Numbered from the stretch's first letter, positions 54,512 through 62,468 are shown. The stretch is DNA of 64,000 bases from AR5 sp041497115 (GCA_041497115.1 JBGQFW010000001.1:1-64000); one strand, 5' to 3'. The notes: generated from the sequence alone by a model not told the origin. Program-made: numbers and translations.

Positions 54512-56239
54512 TCAGTCGCCGATCTCGACCGGGTGCGGCGCCGCCGCGGCGGCCGGCGCGGCGCGGGTGAAGGCGACCGGCGCCGTCGTCACCACGGGGC
54601 CGCCGGCGCCGCGGCGGACGCGGACGCTGACGATGGGCCCGGTCGACGGCGCGGGGAAGTCGCGCCGGAAGTGGGCGCCCCGGCTCTCGCGCCGCTCCAG
54701 CGCCGAGCGCACGATGAGCCGCGCGGCGAGCGCCTGGTTGCGCAGGCCGAGCCAGTCCTGCCACGCCGTGTTGAGCGCGGGATCGCCCCGCACGCCGACC
54801 GCGTCCAGCCCCGCCTCGACGCGGTCGATCGCCGCCAGCGCCGCCGCCAGCCCCTCACCGTCGCGCACGAGGCCCGCGCGCTCCCACATGACGTCGCGCA
54901 GCTCGGCCTGCAAGTCGTAGAGGTCGGGGCCGGCGGCACGCGCGAACGGCGCCGTCAGCGCCTCGACGGCGGGCGCCAGCGCGGCCGCCTCCACCCGCGG
55001 CAGCGGGCGACCGGCGACGAACGCGGCGATCGCGTCGCCGGCGAGGCCGCCGAACACCGTGGACTCGGCCACGCCGTTGCCGCCCAGGCGGTTGGCGCCG
55101 TGCACGCCGCCGGTGTCCTCGCCGGCGGCGAAGAGCCCCTCGATCCCGGTGCGGCAGGCGGGGTCCACGACGATGCCGCCCATCAGGAAGTGCGCGGTGG
55201 GCGCCACCTCGACGGGGCTGCGCGCGAGGTCGCGGCCGAAGTCGCGGCAGCGCCGCACCATGCCGCGGAAGCTGCGCTCGACGACCTCGGCGCCCAGGTG
55301 CGAGACGTCGATCCACACCCCGCCGTTGGGCGTGCCGCGCCCCTGGGCGATCTCGGTGAACGACGCGCGCGAGACGAGGTCGCGCGTCGAGCGCTCCATG
55401 CGGGCGGCGTCGTAGCGGGCCATGAACCGCTCGCCCTGCCCGTTACGCAGGTGACCGCCGGCGCCGCGCAGCCCCTCCTCGAGCAGCGCGCCCGTCATGA
55501 GCGAGCCGGGAATCACGAGGCCGGTCGGGTGGAACTGCACCATCTCCATGTCGCGCAGCGGCAGCCCGGCCCGGTAGGCGAGCGCGATGCCGTCGGCCGT
55601 CTTGTCGGCCGAGCAGGCGATCACGCGGTACATCGTGGGGCCGCCGCCCATCGCCAGCAGCGTCCCGCGCGCGCGCGCCGCCACGAAGGTCCCTGCCCGC
55701 ATGTCGAGCAGGAGCGCGCCGGCCGCCCGTCCCTCGGCGTCGAGCAGCAGCTCGACGGCCCGGCACTCCTCGAGCACGGCGACGTTGGGGCGGGCTAGCG
55801 TCTGCTCGGTGAGCCGGTTCATGATTTCGATGCCGGTGAGGTCGCCCTTGTGGATCGTCCGGTCGTGGCTCTGCCCGGCGAACGGCTTCTGGTGGATGCG
55901 GCCGGCGGGCGTGCGGTCGAAGAGGCAGCCGTAGCGCGACTCGAGCTCCAGCACGCGCCCCGGCGCCTCGGTGACCAGCGTCCACACCAGCTCCTGGTCG
56001 TTGAGAAACCCGCCGCCCGCCAGCGTGTCGAGCAGGTGCGCCTGCAGTGAGTCGGGCTCGGTGAGCACGGCGTTGTAGCCGCCCTGGACCATGCGCGTGC
56101 AGCCGGCGCGGCCCAGCAGCCCCTTGACGACGACGGTGACGCGCAGCGCGCGCGAGGCGTCGGCGGCGTGGAGCGCCGCGGTGAGGCCGGCGCCGCCGGC
56201 GCCGAGGACGAGGACGTCGCTGTCGAGAGTCGGGATCAC
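54512..56239 (-). CDS. Succinate dehydrogenase/fumarate reductase-like flavoprotein, second set
   Basis: A 575-residue flavoprotein: dinucleotide fold VLVLGAGGAGLTAAL near residue 8, substrate blocks QFHPTGLVIPGS, HFLMGGIVVD and HGANRLGGNGVAESTVFGG. The covalent-FAD histidine of SdhA is replaced here (RAGCTRMVQGG against KAHTVMAEGG in the other copy), so FAD is probably bound non-covalently. GTG 56239 overlaps the thioredoxin-like stop (GTGA), so it is in the sox operon. Other options are an L-aspartate-oxidase-like enzyme or another fumarate-type reductase. Confidence 0.82.
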   Translation of the reverse strand: MIPTLDSDVLVLGAGGAGLTAALHAADASRALRVTVVVKGLLGRAGCTRMVQGGYNAVLTEPDSLQAHLLDTLAGGGFLNDQELVWTLVTEAPGRVLELESRYGCLFDRTPAGRIHQKPFAGQSHDRTIHKGDLTGIEIMNRLTEQTLARPNVAVLEECRAVELLLDAEGRAAGALLLDMRAGTFVAARARGTLLAMGGGPTMYRVIACSADKTADGIALAYRAGLPLRDMEMVQFHPTGLVIPGSLMTGALLEEGLRGAGGHLRNGQGERFMARYDAARMERSTRDLVSRASFTEIAQGRGTPNGGVWIDVSHLGAEVVERSFRGMVRRCRDFGRDLARSPVEVAPTAHFLMGGIVVDPACRTGIEGLFAAGEDTGGVHGANRLGGNGVAESTVFGGLAGDAIAAFVAGRPLPRVEAAALAPAVEALTAPFARAAGPDLYDLQAELRDVMWERAGLVRDGEGLAAALAAIDRVEAGLDAVGVRGDPALNTAWQDWLGLRNQALAARLIVRSALERRESRGAHFRRDFPAPSTGPIVSVRVRRGAGGPVVTTAPVAFTRAAPAAAAAPHPVEIGD

Positions 56240-56799
56240 CGGGCCAGGAGCCGCTCGATCAGCGCCCGCCCGTCCTTCGACTTCCACTCCTTGGTGCCGA
56301 TCGCCTTGGCGACCAGCTTGCCGTCGCGGGCGATGAGGAAGACGGTCGGCGTCGCGGTGATGCGGTACGCGGCGCTCGCCTCACCGTCGGGGTCGAGCAG
56401 GACCGGGATGGTGATCTTGTACTGCTCCACCCACGCGGCCACCGTCTTGCGCCCCTCCTCGATGTTGACGGCATAGATCGCCAGGCCACGGTCCTTGAAC
56501 TCCCGGTGCACCTGCTCCATGGTCGAGGGCAACTCCCTCGTGCAGTACGGTCACCAGGTCGCCCAGAAGTAGAGGAGCACGGGCCGGCCGCGCAGGCCGG
56601 CCAGCGTGACCTTCGCGCCGTCGGCCAGCTGCTCCAGCTCGAACGGCGCCGGGGCCTGGCCGTCGAGCGGGACCAGCTGCAGCTCGAACATCAGGTCGTC
56701 GAGCACCTTGTCGGCGGACGCCGGGGCCGGCGCCGGCAGCGACAGCAACAGCGCGAGCGCCGCCGCCAGGGCGACGGGGTATCGGGCGCGGATCGTCAT
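56236..56799 (-). CDS. Thioredoxin-like (TlpA/AhpC) periplasmic protein, probable selenoprotein (Sec83)
   Basis: A 187-residue thioredoxin-fold protein if the in-frame TGA at 56553-56551 is read as selenocysteine. Residues 1 to about 29 form a Sec signal (ALALLLSLPAPAPAS). The active site reads FWATW-U-PYC, i.e. UxxC in place of the TlpA CxxC, then TRELPSTMEQVHREFKD. The cis-proline strand follows as ITATPTVFLI near residue 147. Both halves are in the same frame and each matches the family, and a SECIS-like hairpin follows the TGA. Located in the sox operon after the DsrE-like gene, it would be a periplasmic thiol/disulfide partner (like SoxW/SoxS). A nonsense mutation is the alternative. Confidence 0.8.
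56524..56553 (-). promoter_or_regulatory. SECIS-like element after the in-frame TGA
   Basis: The TGA is at 56553-56551. After 16 bases the transcript has a loop AGUUG (56534-56530), closed by a perfect 6-bp stem CGAGGG (56540-56535) and CCCUCG (56529-56524). Spacing, stem and a G in the second loop position fit the published bacterial SECIS pattern. A short stem alone is weak evidence; its location is what makes it convincing. Confidence 0.6.
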
Positions 56800-56820
56800 T
56801 CGACCTCCTCGGTCGGCGCG

Positions 56821-57279
56821 TCAGGGACGCAGATAGACGTAACCCTGCTCGATCAGCTCCATGAGGCGCACCACCCCGCCCTGCGGCAGGTGGTGGGCGC
56901 CGGGCGGCAGCTCCTCGAGCGTGATGTGGAACGCCTTCATGGTGTTGCCGCAGGCGCCGAAGCGCAGCCCCTCGCCCTGCAGCTCGCTCAGCATCGCCTT
57001 GAGCTGCGGGTCGATCGTGGCGGTGAGGAACGTCTTGAGCGCGGGGCCGTGCACGACCAGCTCGATGGCCTCGATGTTGGCGGGACCGCCGACGCCGGTG
57101 ATGGTGTTGTGGATGTTGCCGAGGACGAAGCGCGCCTTGTCCACGCCCGCCTCGCTCAGGTGATAGACGACGCGGTGCTTCTTGGGCTGCTCCGGCAGGT
57201 GCGACGCGACGGCCACGCCCCCCGTCAGCGCCACCACCGCCGCGCACGCCAGCCCCGCGATCCACCGTCTCGTCATCAC
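56821..57279 (-). CDS. Periplasmic DsrE/DsrF-like sulfur-related protein
   Basis: A 152-residue exported protein with a signal peptide (WIAGLACAAVVALTGGVAVAS). The mature part has the DsrE-type pattern: IEAIELVVHGPALKTFL, then RFGACGNTMKAFHI with the conserved cysteine (FxACGxTM), as in DsrE-like proteins that bind sulfane sulfur. Its position between soxXA and the thioredoxin-like gene supports a role in sulfur transfer. ATG 57279; the second Met at 57276 is equally possible. Confidence 0.8.
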   Translation of the reverse strand: MMTRRWIAGLACAAVVALTGGVAVASHLPEQPKKHRVVYHLSEAGVDKARFVLGNIHNTITGVGGPANIEAIELVVHGPALKTFLTATIDPQLKAMLSELQGEGLRFGACGNTMKAFHITLEELPPGAHHLPQGGVVRLMELIEQGYVYLRP

Positions 57280-57301
57280 GTCTCCTCCACCGCCGGCCCG
57301 G

Positions 57302-58597
57302 TCAGTGCCGGATCCCGGGCACGCTCATCGGCTTGCCGTTGTCGAAGCGCGTGAGATAGAGCTCGAGCTCGGCGTACTCCACCGCGTCGGCGGGCAGCAT
57401 GTTCATGCCGAGCGGCGTCATGCACCACTGGAAGCGCCGCCGCATGTCCCACGCGTCGTTCTGGCTCGTCCGCCAGGTCGGGAAGTGGCGCGTGAGCCCG
57501 ACGGTGACGTCGGCGAGCAGCCGGCCGCCGAGGAACTTGTTGGCCCCGCGGTCGGGCGTGTGGCAGTCGGCGCACGCGTGGTTGCGCTCGCCCACCCGCC
57601 GGGAGAAGGTCGCCCCTCCGCGGGCCAGCGCGGCGCGCGCCGGCGCGCTCGTCGTGTCCACCGCCACCGGCAGGCCGTCGGAGGCCATCTTGACCAGCAG
57701 CGTCAGATCGAGGTTCGGCGCGCTCTCGATCGGCAGCGGCGTCCCGGTGGTCTCCGGCCCGTGCACCGTGAGGTAGTCCTCGATCGCCATCACGCGATCG
57801 TACTTCGCCACGTACTTGGGATAGCGGGTGGCCACCCCGCGCATGGACGCGGCGGCGCCGCCGGGGTGACAGTCGGCGCACGCCTTGCCGGCGGGGCCGC
57901 GCGCGCTCCACAGGCTCTCGGCGCTCTCGGCGCGGACCACCGCCGGGTTGTTGGTGGGGTCGAGGTTGTCGCCGAAGCCGACCGGCTTGTGGCGCGTGAA
58001 CGGGTTGCGGTCGGCGTCCTTCTCGGGCGGCACCGGCCCGTGCAGCGTCTGCAGATAGGCGACGAGGTGGACGAGCTCCGGGGGCGTGAAGACGCCCTGG
58101 ACGCCCCACGGCGGCATCACCGTCTTGGGGAACGCGACGCGCGGATCCCAGAGCTGCTGGTAGAGGTAGGCGTCGGTCAGCGTGCGGTCGCCGAGCGTCG
58201 AGAGGTCGGGCCCCACGCTGCCGGCCGGCCACACGTCGTCACCGGGCACCAGGTGGCAGCCGGTGCACGGCCCCTTGGCGCGATTGAGGAACAGCGCGCG
58301 CCCGCGCCGGGGATCGCCGATGACACCGGCGGGCATGACCACCGTCTGCACCGCCGGCTCGGGGCGCGTGTCGTCGTAGGCGTAGGTGCGGAAGCGGCCG
58401 TAGTCTTTCGTCGTCCAGCCGGGATAGCGCACGGCCACGCGGGCGCCGTCGGCGCCGGTGCGCACGTCGCCGCGCGCCTCGGGTGTCGCGCGGGTCGTCC
58501 AGCGGACCACCGCGGAGTAGTCGGGGCGGTCGGCGGCGGTGGCGCACCCCGCGGCCATCACCAGAAGCGCGAGCCACCGGATCGCGACCGGTTGCAT
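57302..58597 (-). CDS. SoxXA fusion: multihaem cytochrome c of the Sox thiosulfate-oxidising system
   Basis: A 431-residue protein fusing SoxX and SoxA. N-terminal lipoprotein signal (lipobox VMAAGC near residue 14). Residues about 90-190 form a SoxX-like monohaem domain with CTGCH and the axial Met in KTVMPPWG. Residues about 240-425 form a SoxA-like domain with two CADCH haems, ending in RRFQWCMTPLGMNML, where the Cys is the active-site haem ligand of SoxA (persulfide). SoxXA normally is two proteins; here a single chain should link thiosulfate to SoxYZ. It follows soxZ by 7 bases. Confidence 0.85.
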   Translation of the reverse strand: MQPVAIRWLALLVMAAGCATAADRPDYSAVVRWTTRATPEARGDVRTGADGARVAVRYPGWTTKDYGRFRTYAYDDTRPEPAVQTVVMPAGVIGDPRRGRALFLNRAKGPCTGCHLVPGDDVWPAGSVGPDLSTLGDRTLTDAYLYQQLWDPRVAFPKTVMPPWGVQGVFTPPELVHLVAYLQTLHGPVPPEKDADRNPFTRHKPVGFGDNLDPTNNPAVVRAESAESLWSARGPAGKACADCHPGGAAASMRGVATRYPKYVAKYDRVMAIEDYLTVHGPETTGTPLPIESAPNLDLTLLVKMASDGLPVAVDTTSAPARAALARGGATFSRRVGERNHACADCHTPDRGANKFLGGRLLADVTVGLTRHFPTWRTSQNDAWDMRRRFQWCMTPLGMNMLPADAVEYAELELYLTRFDNGKPMSVPGIRH

Positions 58598-58604
58598 CGG
58601 CCCG

Positions 58605-58937
58605 TCAGGAAAACGCGATGTCGACCGACCCTTCGTAGGTCGCGCCGTGGGTGTCGTGGAACGTCACGGTGAGCTTGCCGGGATCGGTCGCCTTGACGGA
58701 GAACGCGAAGAAGGGGTTCTCGCTCACGCTCTGCGTCGTGTCGAACGCGGCCACCGTCCGCCCCAGATAGTTGACCGTGACATGGTCGATGTAGTTGTAG
58801 TTCCGGTCGATGATCTTGCCGGCCTTGTCGCGCTCGATGCGCTCCATCGGGTGGATCACCAGGCAGCGCACGCGCACGACGTCGCCGGGCTTGATGCTGG
58901 CGGGGACCCGCAGCCGGACCTTGCCGATGTCGGACAT
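58605..58937 (-). CDS. soxZ: Sulfur-oxidation protein SoxZ
   Basis: A 110-residue SoxZ: MSDIGKVRLRVPASIKPGDV, VIHPMERIERDKAGKI, YIDHVTVNYLGR and FDTTQSVSENPFFAFSVKA. It pairs with SoxY to hold the swinging sulfur-carrier arm. No signal peptide, as usual; it is exported with SoxY through Tat. Six bases separate its ATG from the soxY stop. Confidence 0.93.
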   Translation of the reverse strand: MSDIGKVRLRVPASIKPGDVVRVRCLVIHPMERIERDKAGKIIDRNYNYIDHVTVNYLGRTVAAFDTTQSVSENPFFAFSVKATDPGKLTVTFHDTHGATYEGSVDIAFS

Positions 58938-58943
58938 GCCGCC

Positions 58944-59453
58944 TCAGCCGCCGCACCCGCCGACGGTGACCTTGACCTCGCGCCGCGCCTGCCAGAGCGT
59001 GCCATCGCTCTGCTCCACGATCGCGCGCACGTCGGTGGTCTCGCCGAGGCGGATGTTGGCGCCCATGTAGGCCTCGCCGGAGGCGGGCGACAGCGTGGCC
59101 CGGGCGACGATCGGGATGCGATTCTTGTCGGCCACGACGTAGATGCTCTTCACGTAGCTCTGCGGCGTCATCGGCGCGCTGACCTCGACGGCCACCGGCA
59201 CCACCGCGCCGTTCTCGGCGATGAGGGGGATGTCGAGCTTGATCATCCCGGCGCCGTCCTTCATGGGCCGGCCGCCGAACACGCGCCGGAGAGCGGCGTC
59301 GAGCGGCTCGTTCTGGCCGAGCGCCTGCGCCGCCGCCGGCCGCGCCGCCCCCAGCGTCAGCGCGCCGCCGGCGGCCGCCGCCAGGCCGGCCGCGCCGAGC
59401 GCGCCCAGCGCCGCCCGCCGCGTCATGTCCTGGTCGCCGCCATCGTGAGCCAT
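58944..59453 (-). CDS. soxY: Sulfur-carrier protein SoxY
   Basis: A 169-residue SoxY. The C-terminus VGGCGG carries the cysteine that holds the sulfane intermediate during thiosulfate oxidation. Tat signal around TRRAALGALGAAGLAAAAGG. The start is uncertain: ATG 59453 lies exactly at the predicted transcription start, so a leaderless message is possible, while ATG 59426 gives MTRRAALG, a more typical SoxY beginning. SoxB and SoxCD are not in the window. Confidence 0.9.
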   Translation of the reverse strand: MAHDGGDQDMTRRAALGALGAAGLAAAAGGALTLGAARPAAAQALGQNEPLDAALRRVFGGRPMKDGAGMIKLDIPLIAENGAVVPVAVEVSAPMTPQSYVKSIYVVADKNRIPIVARATLSPASGEAYMGANIRLGETTDVRAIVEQSDGTLWQARREVKVTVGGCGG

Positions 59454-59459
59454 CGGCCC

Positions 59460-59487
59460 ATTATCTATGATCGCGCCCACATGTCGA
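59460..59487 (-). promoter_or_regulatory. Sigma70-like promoter of the sox cluster
   Basis: TCGACA (59487-59482), 16-base spacer, GATAAT (59465-59460) on the minus strand. The predicted start falls on the first ATG of soxY (59453), which would make the message leaderless unless the second ATG (59426) is used. Confidence 0.55.
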
Positions 59488-59497
59488 ACCCCTTCGA

Positions 59498-59608
59498 GCG
59501 CCGGCTTTGCCGGCGCAATCGATGATCTCGGGGGAGGCAGGGTCGAGCACGCCGTCAGGCGTGCGAGGGCCCGTCGGCCGGGGAGTCCGAGGGGGCGTAG
59601 CCCCCTCG
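59498..59608. repeat. Block of three short perfect hairpins between the Mo-enzyme and sox genes
   Basis: Three stem-loops in tandem: 59498-59516 (8 bp, loop TTT), 59547-59564 (7 bp, loop GTCA) and 59588-59608 (9 bp, loop GTA). The last lies 31 bases beyond the stop of the molybdopterin gene and could be its terminator. The others lie upstream of the soxY promoter. I see no gene in the 186-base gap. Confidence 0.6.
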
Positions 59609-59638
59609 CTCAACAAATCGACGAAGTTCCCCTCCGAG

Positions 59639-62461
59639 TCACAACTGGTACGCGCTGGCGTCCGGCTTGAACGCGCGCGGCAGCCAGAGCGGGCGCCGCA
59701 GGTTCCCCGGGCCGGGCGCCGGCCGCGCCTTGGCCAGCCACTGCCGGTACACCTCGAACGAGCGGTTCGTGTCCACGAAGATGTCGCCGTAGCGGTCGTC
59801 GGGGCCGGGCGGCGTGACGACGACCTTCTGGTGCCAGCAGTGCTGGCCGCTGACCGGATCGGGCTGGACGGGGAACGTGAGGTTCTGGTGGACGCCGGCG
59901 TCCTCCCACCAGACGCGCGCGGAGTCGGGATCGTCGCTCGCGAACGGCCGCACGCCGTGCACCTGCCGCATGCGCCACTGGCCGGGGGCGAGCTGCTTGA
60001 GGTCCACCAGCGCGGTGGACCACCGCTCGCCGCCGGTGGACTCGGCCAGCCGCCATCGGCCGAGGTGGTGCGAGCAGGCCACGATGCCGGGACGGATCGC
60101 CTCGGTCACCCACGCCTTGTCGACGAACCAGCCGATCGCCGTCGCGACCTTGAGCAGTCCGTCGGTGGCCACGCCCAGGCGGGCGGCGTCCTCGGGATGG
60201 ATCCACAGCGGGTTCGTGTGCGAGATCTCGTAGAGCCACTTGGCGTTGCCCGAGCGCGTGTGGATCAGCGTCGGCAGCCGGAAGGTCGGCAGCAGGACCA
60301 TCTCGCCCTTCGTCCGGTCGAGCTGCGAGAAGTGCACGTGGCTCGTGATGTAGCCCGGCAGCGATTCCTCCGGCCACTTCCAGTCCTTGAGCGTCCGCGA
60401 GAAGAACTCCAGCTTGCGCGAGGGCGTCGGGAAGCCGCCGTACGGACGGCCGTCGATCTCCACGCCCACCGCCTGGCCGCCCTTGCTGATCACCTTCGTC
60501 ACCGGATCGACGGTGGCGCCGTCGAGGTCCTTCGCCGGCGGCGGCTGCTCGTGGGTGCGGTAGACATGGTCCTCCACGAGGAAGGCGCCGTACCGGCGCA
60601 TGTACTCGAGCGCGGTGAGCCCCTCGGCGCGCGCGGCCTCGGGCAGCCCGGGCACGCTGTTCTCGAAGATCCAGCGATAGAGCTCCTCGATGCGCAGCTT
60701 CTCGCCGGGGCGGTAGGGCGACTCGAAGTAGCGGCGGATGCCGAGCGCGCCGTCGGGATCGATGCGCCAGGACAGCTCGATCCAGAACTCGTCCTCCTCC
60801 CACACCTGCCCGAGGCCCGCCGCCTCGTGGGCCTGCCAGGTGAGGTCGAAGCGCTTGCCCCGCCGCTCGAGCGCCACGCGGAGCACGGGCTGGCGGAAGC
60901 CGATCCAGCGCGCGGCGTGGGTCTCCTGCGACATGAGGTCGTGTCGCTCGGAGGCGTGGCCCATCGGTAGGACGTAGTCGGCGAACCACGCCGTCTCGCT
61001 CCACACCGGGGTGAGACACGCGTGCCGCTCGACCTTGGCCTCATCGGTGAGCATCTCGATCCACGACATGCCATCCGGGTTCGTCCACACGGGGTTGTAG
61101 ACCCGCGTGAAGTACATGGCGAGCTTGCCGCGCCCCTCCTTGAGGAAGTGCGGCAGCAGGAAGCTCATCTCGAAGAAGGCCAGCGGGTATTCCCGCGGCA
61201 TCAGGAGCTCGCTCCACACCTTGCCCGGCGGCGGCATCATCGGCGGGGCGGGAATCGTCTTGTTCCAGGCGCTCGGCGCGGTGCCCCCCGGCGTGGCGAC
61301 GGCGCCGACCAGCACCACCAGCCACTCGAGGGCGCGCGCCACCTGCCAGCCGCCGAGGTTGCCGGCGGCGGTGTTGCGCCAGATGTGCGTGGCGAGCGCC
61401 GAGCCCGCCTCGCCGACCGCCCGCGCCAGCTCCACGATCGTCGCCGCCGGCACGCCGCTCTCCGCCTCGGCGAACTGGGGCGTGTAGCGCGCGTAGTGCT
61501 CCTCGATGGCGCGGTGGAAGGCGTCGAAGGTCACCGGCAGGTCCGGGCGCTCCTCGCGCAGGTACTCCTCCCAGTTGATCCACCGGCGCACGAACTCGGC
61601 GTCGTAGCGGCGCTCACGGATCAGCACCGAGGCCATCGCCAGCAGCAGGGCCGCCTCCGAGCCGGGCCACGGCGCCAGCCAGTAGTCGGCCATCGAGGCG
61701 GTGTTGGACAGGCGCGAGTCGATCACGGCGATGCGGGCGCCGCGCGCCTTGGCCTCCATGATCCGCTGGGCGTGCGGGTTGAAGTAGTGGCCGGTCTCCA
61801 GGTGCGAGGACAGCAGGAGGATGAAGCGCGCGTTGGCGTGGTCGGGCGAGGGGCGGTCCATGCCGTGCCAGAAGGCGTAGCCGGCGCGCGCGCTGGCCGA
61901 GCAGACGTTGGTGTGGCTGTTGTGGCCGTCGATCCCCCACGCGTGGAAGACGCGCTGCAGGTAGACGAGCTCGTGGCCGGGCCGGCCCAGGTGATACATG
62001 ATCTCCTTCTGGCGGCCTTCGACCAGCGCCGCGCGGATGCGGCCGCCGATGTCGTCGAGCACCGCGTCCCACGTCACGCGCTCCCACTCGCCGCCGCCGC
62101 GCGCGCCCTTGCGGCGCAGCGGATAGAGGATGCGCTCGGGGTCCTGCACCTGGTTGAGCGTGGCCGGCCCCTTGGCGCAGTTGCGGCCGCGGCTGCCGGG
62201 ATGCAGGGGGTTGCCCTCGAACTTCTGGATCTGCAGCGTCTGCTGGTCCACATAGGCGAGCAGCCCGCACGCCGCCTCGCAGTTGAAGCAGATCGTCGGG
62301 ATGAGCGAGTAGCGCCGGCGCACCCGGCGAGGCCACGCGACCGGATCGTATTCCTCCCAGTCGTTCCAGCGGTCCACCGGGGGATAGGACGACAGCGCGG
62401 CGGGCGGTGTGAGGTCGCGGGCGACGGGATGCAGCGGCTCGGGATGCGAAGAAGGGGTCAT
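59639..62461 (-). CDS. Molybdopterin oxidoreductase, CISM family (PsrA/PhsA/SoeA-like)
   Basis: A 940-residue molybdo-bis-PGD enzyme. N-terminal [4Fe-4S] ligands in CFNCEAACG near residue 58 and CAKG near residue 95; the Mo ligand is probably the Cys in TNVCSASARAG near residue 187. No Tat signal is visible, so it may be cytoplasmic, unlike PsrA/PhsA. The C-terminal molybdopterin domain keeps HTRSGNAKWLYEISHTNPLW. By position next to sox genes a sulfur substrate (sulfite, thiosulfate, polysulfide or tetrathionate) is plausible, but other anions are possible. Read after the ferredoxin-NrfD gene with 7 bases between. Confidence 0.8.
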   Translation of the reverse strand: MTPSSHPEPLHPVARDLTPPAALSSYPPVDRWNDWEEYDPVAWPRRVRRRYSLIPTICFNCEAACGLLAYVDQQTLQIQKFEGNPLHPGSRGRNCAKGPATLNQVQDPERILYPLRRKGARGGGEWERVTWDAVLDDIGGRIRAALVEGRQKEIMYHLGRPGHELVYLQRVFHAWGIDGHNSHTNVCSASARAGYAFWHGMDRPSPDHANARFILLLSSHLETGHYFNPHAQRIMEAKARGARIAVIDSRLSNTASMADYWLAPWPGSEAALLLAMASVLIRERRYDAEFVRRWINWEEYLREERPDLPVTFDAFHRAIEEHYARYTPQFAEAESGVPAATIVELARAVGEAGSALATHIWRNTAAGNLGGWQVARALEWLVVLVGAVATPGGTAPSAWNKTIPAPPMMPPPGKVWSELLMPREYPLAFFEMSFLLPHFLKEGRGKLAMYFTRVYNPVWTNPDGMSWIEMLTDEAKVERHACLTPVWSETAWFADYVLPMGHASERHDLMSQETHAARWIGFRQPVLRVALERRGKRFDLTWQAHEAAGLGQVWEEDEFWIELSWRIDPDGALGIRRYFESPYRPGEKLRIEELYRWIFENSVPGLPEAARAEGLTALEYMRRYGAFLVEDHVYRTHEQPPPAKDLDGATVDPVTKVISKGGQAVGVEIDGRPYGGFPTPSRKLEFFSRTLKDWKWPEESLPGYITSHVHFSQLDRTKGEMVLLPTFRLPTLIHTRSGNAKWLYEISHTNPLWIHPEDAARLGVATDGLLKVATAIGWFVDKAWVTEAIRPGIVACSHHLGRWRLAESTGGERWSTALVDLKQLAPGQWRMRQVHGVRPFASDDPDSARVWWEDAGVHQNLTFPVQPDPVSGQHCWHQKVVVTPPGPDDRYGDIFVDTNRSFEVYRQWLAKARPAPGPGNLRRPLWLPRAFKPDASAYQL

Positions 62462-62468
62462 GACGCTC

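Noticed and set aside
56236..56799. Treating the thioredoxin-like gene as two separate genes or as a pseudogene broken by a nonsense mutation
   Set aside because: Both halves share one frame, the TGA falls exactly on the catalytic Cys codon and a SECIS-like hairpin follows; no other damage is visible. The selenocysteine reading explains all of this.
59639..62461. Assigning the molybdopterin enzyme as formate dehydrogenase, nitrate reductase or a definite SoeA
   Set aside because: The Fe-S and Mo-ligand patterns fit the CISM group broadly, but the substrate cannot be read from the sequence.
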